Part shown: one piece after another, positions 56,684 through 64,000 of the stretch
Position numbering within the stretch: position 1 is the stretch's first letter
Layout of the letters: each line of letters begins with the position of its first letter
Assembly (NCBI GenBank): GCA_019448385.1
Contig: JAGTXO010000004.1
Span: forward strand, 930,001-994,000
DNA from: Diacronema lutheri
Taxonomy: Eukaryota; Haptophyta; Pavlovophyceae; Pavlovales; Pavlovaceae
Length of the DNA stretch: 64,000 nucleotides
Reading direction: 5' to 3'
Notes under the pieces: model-generated
Told to the model about the DNA's origin: nothing
The model's input: only the letters and a program-made list of their open reading frames with translations
The model's database searches: none
Program-made: the position numbers and the translations under genes

Positions 56684-59600
56684 TCAATGTTGAGAAGGGG
56701 AGCGTGCCAGCTCCTCGTAGCGGCGCGCGACGTCCTCCCCCGCCAAGAGCTCGAGCACGAGCGCGCCATCGTCTGTGCACATGAGCACCGCCGCGACGAA
56801 AAGCGGCGGGCACTCGCCGTCCCCACCGCCGCCGCCGCGCGCCGCTGCCGCCGCGCGCACGCCCACGACGACCGCGCCGCACTCGGCGTCGCCAACCGCG
56901 GCCCCGCCCTGCTCTTCGCGGCAGCAGCACTCCCAGCCGAGCAGCCGCCCGTCGCGCGCGAGCGCGGCCGGATCGCTCAGCCTCGCCTCGCGCAGAAAGC
57001 GCGCAAACTCAGCGGGCGCAAGCCGCAGCACGCGGCGCGCGGCGCGCGCGCCGACCATGGCCGCCGCCTGCTGGCAGATTCGCCATGGCCGCGCGGGCGG
57101 CCAGCGACAGCCAGCGGGCATGTGCGCAAATGTCGGGATCCCACCGCCCAGCACGCTGCTCGCCGCGCGAGCGCTCTCGCCCGCGCCGCGCCCTCGCTTG
57201 CGGGCCGCGCGCCGCACGCCTCCAGCGCTTTGCGTAGCGTCGTCGCGCGGCGACGTAGGCGCGTGCGCGCTCGAGCCCGCCGCGCCGCTCGCGCCGCCCC
57301 CGTCGCGCTCCAACGCCGCAGCGTGCGCGCCGCCCTCCCCGCCCCCGTCGCCCCCGCCGCCGACGCGCGCGCGAGGTGCCGCGAGGCGAAGCAGGGCCGG
57401 TGAGACGCTGACGACGAGCGAAGCAAACGCCGCCAGCTCGCCAGAGTCGAGGCCATAACCGTCGTCGCCGCCGACGACTGCGCTCCGCCCGCGCAGCAGC
57501 GCGCCGCGCAGCGCGCCGCTCACGCACACGGCGAGCGCGAGGGGCTCCTCCGATGCTGCCGTGGGCGCAAGAGGAAGCGGCGCATCGCGGGCGAAAGCGC
57601 AGCCAGCGCCGCCATCGTGTCCGAAGTCAAGGCGGAAGAAAGTACGCAGCTCGCGCTCTGCCTGCGCGCTCAGCGACGCCACGGGCACGAAGAGCGCGTC
57701 GGCGGGCGCGGGCAGCGCAACCGCGGGCGACAAGGCGGGGCACGCGTTTCCGTCGTAGTCGTCGCCACCGTCGTCGCGAGCGCCGCGCGCCCATCGCACC
57801 GCGTCCGGTGCGCGGCTGTCCGGTGCGCGGCTGTCCGGTGCGTGGCTGTCCGGTGCGCGGCTGTCCGGTGCGTGGCTGTCCGGTGCGCGGCTGTCCGGTG
57901 CGCGGCTGTCCGGTGCGCGGCTGCGCGCGCGCGGATCGGCGGACCTGCGCGCGATGAGCGCGGCAAAAAAGCCACCGCAGTCCGCCGCCGTCGGCAGCAC
58001 GCGCGCGCAGCGCGACAGGTCCACACGACCGTCCGGACCGCTCGCCGCGCCTCCGCGTGGCGCGTGGCCGTCGCCATCCTCGCCGCCGACAGCGGCCGGC
58101 GCGGTGTCGCCGCCGCGCGCCCTGTCGACGTCCTGCGCCGACTCGCTTGTATGTGAGTACATTGTCACAGCGATGCCGCCGTCCGCGCCTGGCGCGTCCG
58201 CCCGCCCGCCGGACAAACTGCCGCCCGACGCCGCGGCGAGCACGCGCCGCGCTTCGGCCTCCGAACGGGCGTACGCCCAGCGCACGCCGCAGTCGCCGCG
58301 GGCCGAAGCGTGCGCCGCGGCCTCGGCCGGCCCGCCCTCGCCGCCTGGAGCGGTCGCGCACAGCAGTCGTATGGGCACAAGCCACGACGAAACGCCGGGC
58401 GTGAGCGCGGCGCGCGCGCGGAGCGGCAGGTGCTCCGCCGCGCGAAGCAATCCAAATTCGGCCGCCGCCGCGTCAGCGTGTGCCGGCCCGTCGCTTGCGC
58501 GCGGCGCGCGCTCCGCGTGCGCGTTGTTGGCGTGGCGCAGCGCGGCGGCGACGACGGCTTCGCACTCGATCGGGTTGAGCGAGCACGTCGAGTAGCACAG
58601 CCGGCCGCCGGGCGCGAGAAGGGAGAGGGCGTGCGAGAGGATTTGAACTTGCAGCGCGTGGTTGGCCAGTGCGGGCTGGACCGACCAGCGCGCCCACTTG
58701 CGCGCGTTCTTGCGCAGCGTGCCGTCGCCCGAGCATGGCGCATCAACGAGGATGCGCTCAAAGGCGAGGGGCTCGCCCGCGCTGCCGATGGACGGCGGCA
58801 CGTAGCAACGCGCGTCGGCGCACGTGACAACCGCCGCCGCGCTCGGCTGCGCCCAGAGGCGACGGAGCGCGCGCTCGGCGCGGGGCCGCTCCACGTCGTT
58901 GGCGATGAGCACGCCGCGCGCGGACGAGGTGCTCGCGCGATCAGCGCACATCATGTCGAGCAGCTGGCTCGCCTTCGAGCCGGGCGCGCTACACAGGTCG
59001 AGCACGCGGTCGGACGAGCGCACGGGTGCGAGGAGTGCGGGCGGCAGCATGGAAGCCGCCTCCTGCTGGCAGAGCTCGCCAGCGGCCGCCGCGCGCCAGA
59101 CGAGCTCGGCGAGGGGCGGCGTGCAGGGAGGCGGCGGCGCGCCTTGAGCCGGAGGCAGCGCTGCCGAGCCGGGCGCGAGCTGCAGCCCGCACATGCCGTC
59201 CAGCCAGGGGACGGGCGTCAGCGCGGCACCCGCGGCACGCGCGGCGCGCTCGATGTCGGCGGCGGCGACGTGCGACGTCGCGGATGCGAGGTTGAGGCGC
59301 ACGCTGAGCGGCAGCGGCAAGAGAAGCCGATCGCACGCCGCGTCCCACTCCGCCGCCGGGCACAGCCGCTGCGCGCGGTAAAAGTCGCGGAACGCGAGCG
59401 CGCCCGCGCACGTCGCAAGCGAAGCACGCGCGCCCGCTGCGCCCGCCGCGCCGGCGTGGTTGGCGTCGTCGTCCTCCTCGTCGTCGAGCGAGACGACCAT
59501 CCGTCGGGGCGTACCGCTCTGCGGCGCCGCCACGCCTCGCGCCGGCGTCACGAGCGTGACGACGTCGCTCGCGTGCAGCATGTACGAGCCAGGCCGGCGC

Positions 59601-59776
59601 ATGTCGTTCACGAGCAGCCGGCCGTCGCACGCGGCCTGGTGGGCCTGCGCGCGAGAATCGCCGCGCTTGACGAGCTGCTCGCGGAAGGCGCGCGTGGCGA
59701 AACGCTGCAGTCGCTCACCCGCGTCCTCCGCGCTCACCACCTCGCACACGCCGCGCGCGCTTGCAAACGTCGTCAT
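56684..59776 (-). CDS. NSUN-type RNA cytosine-5 methyltransferase with S4-like N terminus
   Basis: About 1,030 residues from Met at 59776; the frame is open to 60082. It methylates cytosine C5 in tRNA or rRNA using SAM. Motifs: DLCSAPGSKASQLLDMM (SAM), ILVDAPCSGDGTLRKN with the releasing Cys, and GGRLCYSTCSLNPIECEAVV with the nucleophile Cys in TCS. Before the domain, a stretch (RLQRFATRAF, then ACDGRLLVN..., ASDVVTLV) resembles an S4 RNA-binding fold. WARWSVQPALANHALQVQIL matches NSUN2-type enzymes. A 15-nt repeat encodes about eight RAPDS units at 57922-57806, and the C-terminal half is largely low complexity, much longer than NSUN2. The C-terminal block EFARFLREARLSDPAALARD may be a separate small domain. 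Confidence 0.87.
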   Translation of the reverse strand: MTTFASARGVCEVVSAEDAGERLQRFATRAFREQLVKRGDSRAQAHQAACDGRLLVNDMRRPGSYMLHASDVVTLVTPARGVAAPQSGTPRRMVVSLDDEEDDDANHAGAAGAAGARASLATCAGALAFRDFYRAQRLCPAAEWDAACDRLLLPLPLSVRLNLASATSHVAAADIERAARAAGAALTPVPWLDGMCGLQLAPGSAALPPAQGAPPPPCTPPLAELVWRAAAAGELCQQEAASMLPPALLAPVRSSDRVLDLCSAPGSKASQLLDMMCADRASTSSARGVLIANDVERPRAERALRRLWAQPSAAAVVTCADARCYVPPSIGSAGEPLAFERILVDAPCSGDGTLRKNARKWARWSVQPALANHALQVQILSHALSLLAPGGRLCYSTCSLNPIECEAVVAAALRHANNAHAERAPRASDGPAHADAAAAEFGLLRAAEHLPLRARAALTPGVSSWLVPIRLLCATAPGGEGGPAEAAAHASARGDCGVRWAYARSEAEARRVLAAASGGSLSGGRADAPGADGGIAVTMYSHTSESAQDVDRARGGDTAPAAVGGEDGDGHAPRGGAASGPDGRVDLSRCARVLPTAADCGGFFAALIARRSADPRARSRAPDSRAPDSRAPDSHAPDSRAPDSHAPDSRAPDSRAPDAVRWARGARDDGGDDYDGNACPALSPAVALPAPADALFVPVASLSAQAERELRTFFRLDFGHDGGAGCAFARDAPLPLAPTAASEEPLALAVCVSGALRGALLRGRSAVVGGDDGYGLDSGELAAFASLVVSVSPALLRLAAPRARVGGGGDGGGEGGAHAAALERDGGGASGAAGSSAHAPTSPRDDATQSAGGVRRAARKRGRGAGESARAASSVLGGGIPTFAHMPAGCRWPPARPWRICQQAAAMVGARAARRVLRLAPAEFARFLREARLSDPAALARDGRLLGWECCCREEQGGAAVGDAECGAVVVGVRAAAAARGGGGGDGECPPLFVAAVLMCTDDGALVLELLAGEDVARRYEELARSPSQH
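57806..57925 (-). repeat. 15-nt tandem repeat in the NSUN gene
   Basis: About eight copies of ggtgcgcggctgtcc (plus-strand reading) with one alternating base encode RAPDS/HAPDS pentapeptides. The near identity of copies suggests recent expansion. Confidence 0.93.
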
Positions 59777-60086
59777 GTGCCCGCCATCCTGGGCCCAGTC
59801 CGAGGCTCCGAGCGCAGCCGAGCGTGGGAGTGGGACGTCTTGGCTCTTGCAGTCACCAACCAGTCGAGGAGGCGGCGGCCGCGGGGACGGGGGGAAGGGG
59901 AGGCGGCGAGGGGTGGCTAGGCGTCCTGCCGCGTCCTTGCCTTCCCGGCCGTCCCCGTTGCCCGCGTACATAGGGTCGACCCCCTGACTTCGGACCGACG
60001 ATGCGTGCACTCTTTCGCTCGCTCCCACGCCCCAGCCCCGTGCACGCCCCCCTGCTGAGTGCTGACCCGCCCGTACGTCCATCGGC

Positions 60087-63022
60087 TCAATCGCGCTTTT
60101 CGCTTGCGCCGCGCGGCCGCCGCGCGGCCGCGCTGTTGCTCGAGCGCGCCTGCAGCGTGGACGGCGGCGGCGGCGGGACGGGCGGCGGCTGTCGAGACGG
60201 CGCGAGAGAGCCCAGGCCCACCCCGGCCATCAGCTGCGAGAAGTCGACGCCGAGTGCGTTGGCAATCAACGCCGGCGCTCGCCATGCGACCTGCGGCAGC
60301 AGCAGCTGGCCAGAGCTGCCGCGCTTGCCGCCGCCACCGCCGGCTGCGGCCGCCGCGCTCGGCACTCGGCTGGACGGCGGCAGCTCGAGCGCGTCGCCGC
60401 GCGGCATGGCCGCCCAGCGCGACGCCCTGCCTCGCTCAGTGAAGCTCAGTTTCGGCGTCGAGACCTCGACGCCGAGGGAAAGGGCCGCGCTCTGGAGCGA
60501 GCGCTCGACCATCGTCTGGTGCGAGATGCGCGGGAGATGCGGCCAGCTCATCCGGGCGCCGCGCGCGAGGAAGCCGCGCATGTCCTCCACTGACGGGTGC
60601 CGCAAGATGCGCCCTGCACGCGCACGGCGCGCGAGCGGCGAGCGGCGAGCCCCGCGCGCGTGGGCACGGCGGCCACGCGAACGGCGCGCGCACGAGCGCG
60701 AACGACGCGCGCACAGGTGAGGTCGGAGAGACGGAGGCGCGGGAAGATGGTCACATCCTGCGGCTTGCCCGCGTACTCCTGCGCGACCAGGTTGTTCAGC
60801 TCCGTTGGCAGGTAGCTCGCCTGAGCGTACTTGTCGAGGCGCGCGCGCACGTCCGCGACAATGTACCGCTGCAGGCGGACGGCGATAGAGCAGGGCGGGA
60901 CGGGATCGTACAAGAAGGGCGCGATGTGCCCGTTCACCTGGCTGACGACAAAGTGCGTGCAGTGGAACTGCGCCGACAGCTCGCGCATTGGGATGTCGGA
61001 CTGGAAGGAGCCATCTCTGAAAAGGAGCCCGGCGGTTTCGAATGCCACGATGGAGCCGTCGCGCGCCTTCGCGAGCAGCGTGCTCGGGCGCATCACGCCG
61101 GGGAGCGCGCACGAGGCCTGCACGGCCGAGCGGACGAGCACGTTGGGCGCAATGATGTGGTTGAGGAGCAGCGTCGCGCCAAGCGACGTGGTCGACGTGG
61201 ACAGGTTCACGAGCCGACCGGTGCGCGCGAACGCCTCGGCGAACGTGAGGTCGCCGCAGATCGGGTGGAGCGCGGCGAGGAACTTGTCCTTCGAGACGAC
61301 GACGCCTGACTCGGCCAGCCGGCGGAGCATCGTCCACGAGTCGTCGAACCAGCACTGCCCGTCGCGCGTCGAGACGTCGTCGCACAAGAAGTCGGGCAGC
61401 TCGTCGTCCGTCCGGCACGCCAGCAGCGCGGCGACGATCGCTCCGCCCGACGTGCCCGACACGACGGAGGGGAGCAGCCCGGCGGCGAGCAGCTCGCGCA
61501 CGAGGCCCATGTGGTACATCGCGATCGCGCCGCCGCCCGAGAGACACAGCGCCGAGCAGCCGTGCGCGTGGCGCGCGGACGCAACGAACGCCGCTTTGCG
61601 CGCCACGCCCCACTCCGCGTCCGCCCACTCCGTGCCGACGACGTGCTCGATCGCGGCGGCGACGGCGCGGACGTACGCGTCGATCGCCGCCTTGGTCCCG
61701 CACCCGCAGAACTCAAAGTTGTGCGGGTCGTTGATGTTTGCAAACTTGCGGTTCACGAGCGACATGAGCAGCTCGGCAAGCGCGTGAGGCGAGCCACACG
61801 CGTCCGCGTCCGCGCGCACGCGCTGCAGCGTCTCGAGCGCGCGGCAGACGAGCGCGTGGTCGTAGTGCGGCGACGGCGCGTGGCGCCACGCCTCGCGGCC
61901 CTCAAACTCGTCGAGCCGCGCGGCGGCCGCAAGCCACTCGCGGCGCGTGTGCGCGCGCGCACACTCGGCACGGAGCGCGACGGACGCTCGGAAGCGGCGC
62001 GGGCGCAGGCAGAGGCCGACGAAGCCGTAGTAGTGGACGGTGTCGAGGAATGCGCGCCCAAACACCAGCAGGAACACCGTGCGCACCGCGACGATCGGCC
62101 CGACGGGGATAAGCTCGACGATCGAGACGAGCACGCCGAGGAGCAGCAGTGCCATTCGAAGGGGAGACGACGGCACGTGGTGGCTGCGGTCGGAGAGCGT
62201 GTAGCGGAAGGTGACAATCGCAATGTTCATCACGGACAGTGCCACGCGCAGCCGGTCGTACGACAGCCCGAAGAACCACCACATCTGCGCGAACGCCCAC
62301 GCGCCCCACGCGACGATCGGGTACCACTCGGACGACGGATCTGCATGCGCGAGCGCGAGCGCGAGCGGCTGCGTGCGCTCGAGGGCGTCGAGGAGGCGGC
62401 AGCACGTGGACGAGAGCATCACCGCCGTGGTCAGGTAGTGCAGCATGTGCACGCCCGGATTGAGCGTCGCGCACGCCAGCCGCCAGACGACGACCGACGT
62501 GACGATCAGCGCCGTGTCGCCGACGCGCACCTGCAGCGATCGGATCGAGTAGGCCGAGTCATTGCGCAGTAAGGTGGAGGAGACGAAGAAGTAGACGAGC
62601 GCCGCGATCACTAGCGCGCCCCCCAACAGCGCCGTCGCGCGGCGCCGGAAACGGATGAGGTTGAACGTGACGATCGAGAAGGCGAGCGCAAAGACGAGCG
62701 TCGTCCACGCCGTCAGCAGCGTCACCGAGGGCACCGACGCGTCGACGAGGCCGGTGAGGACGAACGGCGTGAAGAAGGAGGGCAGCGCGAGGCCTACGAG
62801 CACGAGCCAGAGGAGCGACACATACGCGACGAGCTGCATCGCCCCGGCGCTCCAGCACGTTGACTCGCCCGCGGAAGTTTTTGGCGCCTGACGAACTTTC
62901 TTTCTCTCCACAGTCTCGGGTCTGACGGACTCGGGACTACTCGGGAGTTCATCGCACGCCGCGAATGGGCCCGCGGCCGGCGGCCAGCAGCCGCAACCGC
63001 GGGCGCTCGACGGGTTCCCCAT
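60087..63022 (-). CDS. Patatin-like lipase, SDP1/TGL-type triacylglycerol lipase
   Basis: Two exons: 63022-60715 and 60613-60087 (intron 60714-60614, GTGCGC...GTGCAG, phase 1), about 944 residues. The junction gives DLTWRILRHPS and restores the SDP1 sequence order, followed by GARMSWPHLPRIS. Several hydrophobic spans fill the N-terminal 300 residues. The patatin domain shows the oxyanion SGGGAIAMYHMGLV, nucleophile Ser in SGTSGGAIVAAL, and catalytic Asp in DGSFQSDIPM. It hydrolyses storage lipids or phospholipids on lipid droplets or ER. The start at 63022 (MGNPSS, a possible myristoylation site) or 62839 (MQLVAYVSLL) is undecided. The Pro-rich tail is of low complexity. Confidence 0.85.
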
Positions 63023-63225
63023 TTCACGCGTGCAGTGAGTAGGCCGCCGCGGCGCTCGACGGATGCGCGAACGAGCGTCCGGCGCGCTGCGCGAGGCGCG
63101 CGGCCGCCGCCCGCCGGGTCCGGCCGCCGGCCGTTGGCGTCGGCATCGAAGCGGCTGCGCGTCAGAGCCTCGCCGCGCCGCCCGCCGCCAAATGCCACCG
63201 ACTGCCACAGCGGGTGCGCGGCGGC

Positions 63226-63978
63226 TCAGCGAAAGCCGCCCATGCTGCCATACCCATTATACGCAGGCATCCCGCCTGGCATCCCTGCGTGCGCGCGGCC
63301 GAGAGGGACGAGGGCGCGCGCGGCACGGCGTGAGCAAGGGCACACCGCGTGGCGAGGGCGCACGTCGCGAGCGCGCGCCGTCGTGCGCGCGAGTGCGCGC
63401 CCCACCTGCCTGCTGGCCCATGTGCGGCTGCATCCCACCATACTGCGCCTGCATCCCGCCCTGCATCCCGCCCTGCATCCCGCCCTGCATCCCGCCCTGC
63501 ATCCCGCCCTGCATCTGGCCCGGCATCTGGCCCGGCATCTGGCCCGGCATCTGGCCCGGCATCTGGCCCGGCATCTGGCCCGGCATGCCTGCGCGTGTCA
63601 AGAGCGCACGCCGAGGGCAAGGCGTCGCGGTCGCTGTGAGCGTGACTGGGAAGGTCGGGGTCGCGCGCACGGGCGCGCGCGCGGAGGGGCCAGGCGCGCT
63701 CACCTCCTCCCATGTGCGGCTGCATGCCGCCATACTGCGCCTGCATCCCGCCATATTGCGCCTGCATCCCGCCCGCCATCATCCCGCCTGGCATTCCTGT
63801 GGGATCAGAGTGGGCGCAGGTGCGTCGTGCGGTGAGCATGGTACATACAGGCGGGCAAATTGCTGCGCTCGGTGCGCGGGGGCCGCGGCTCGCTCACCTC
63901 CTCCCATGTGCGGCTGCATGCCGCCATATTGCGCCTGCATTCCGCCCTGCATGCCGCCCGCCATCCCGCCTGGCATGC
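63226..63978 (-). CDS. Met/Gly/Gln-rich repeat protein, 3' exons only, runs off the right edge
   Basis: Four exons on the minus strand: 63978-63898, 63796-63704, 63588-63406 and 63284-63226 (stop), with introns of 101, 115 and 121 nt. Every internal exon starts and ends in phase 1, and each carries versions of [16 protein letters not shown]. The third adds tandem MPGQ and MQGG units. The end reads [19 protein letters not shown]. The gene continues beyond 64000. Function is unknown. MPGGMPGG tails occur at the C termini of some Hsp70s and RNA-binding proteins, and a low-complexity, phase-separating or mineral-associated role is possible; none is shown. Confidence 0.72.
63465..63588 (-). repeat. 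12-nt tandem repeats in a Met/Gly/Gln exon
   Basis: About six units encoding MPGQ followed by about six encoding MQGG, each set nearly exact, inside the third exon of the repeat protein. Confidence 0.93.
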
Positions 63979-64000
63979 CTGCGCGTATGCGATGAGGGTG

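Noticed and set aside
63400-64000. CRISPR-like array at the right edge
   Set aside because: The regular repeats are coding Met/Gly/Gln units in spliced exons, in frame and ending in a stop, not repeat-spacer units.
1-64000. tRNA, rRNA or other structured RNA genes
   Set aside because: None was recognised by eye on either strand; a covariance-model search would be needed to exclude them.

Overview
The window is nuclear DNA from a very GC-rich eukaryote, by eye close to 70% G+C. Genes lie on both strands, are tightly packed, and are interrupted by few, short introns of about 100-185 nt. Many introns start GTGCG or GTGAG, end CGCAG, and several hold a pure C tract on the sense strand. The content is eukaryotic throughout: condensin SMC4, APC10, a SNARE, a formin, an NSUN methyltransferase and a GT47 glycosyltransferase. 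An alpha/beta hydrolase begins with a signal peptide ending ...TEAF, which resembles the bipartite leader of secondary plastids. A haptophyte-like alga (pavlovophyte or coccolithophore type) fits best. That placement is inference and no marker in the window settles it.

Region 1 (1-23.5 kb) is the unusual part. A ubiquitin-specific protease gene open at the left edge is followed by a minus-strand gene that could be read only at its 3' end. Then comes one enormous plus-strand gene (4609-23511, three exons, about 6,213 residues). It carries an Ulp1/C48-like protease module at its N terminus and a second intact one internally. It also has several segments that look like decayed relatives, a YqaJ/lambda-exonuclease-like PD-(D/E)XK nuclease, a chromodomain, and a C-terminal Fanzor (eukaryotic TnpB-like) RuvC nuclease. 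No in-frame methionine separates the chromodomain from the Fanzor N-terminal helices, so the fusion looks real. This is the best candidate in the window for an undescribed system: a giant Fanzor-bearing mobile element, or a domesticated chromatin-directed nuclease.

Region 2 (23.9-38.2 kb) is a dense run of housekeeping and secretory genes: a DxD glycosyltransferase, an FKBP prolyl isomerase, a Qc-SNARE, an unknown protein, a palmitoyl-protein thioesterase with a coiled-coil tail, an exostosin-like GT47, a dual-specificity phosphatase, and a formin with an FHA domain at its N terminus.

Region 3 (38.2-41.2 kb) shows rearrangement. It holds the C-terminal half of an arylsulfatase without its catalytic half, then a long poly-G tract, then a 1,137-bp hAT transposon with CAGGGT termini and a perfect 8-bp target duplication. 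The transposon keeps only the BED-finger end of its transposase.

Region 4 (41.2-64 kb) carries a Cys-rich IBR/RING-like membrane protein, APC10, a JTB-like membrane protein, a 3'(2'),5'-bisphosphate nucleotidase, a plastid-type alpha/beta hydrolase, a short-chain dehydrogenase and SMC4 (six exons). It continues with a J-domain protein, a short nucleoside-hydrolase-like ORF, a multi-membrane-span TIR-like protein (four exons), an NSUN-type RNA m5C methyltransferase and a patatin/SDP1-type lipase. It ends with a Met/Gly/Gln-rich protein built of duplicated phase-1 exons that runs off the right edge. Several pairs are divergent with less than 100 bp between start codons, which suggests shared promoters.
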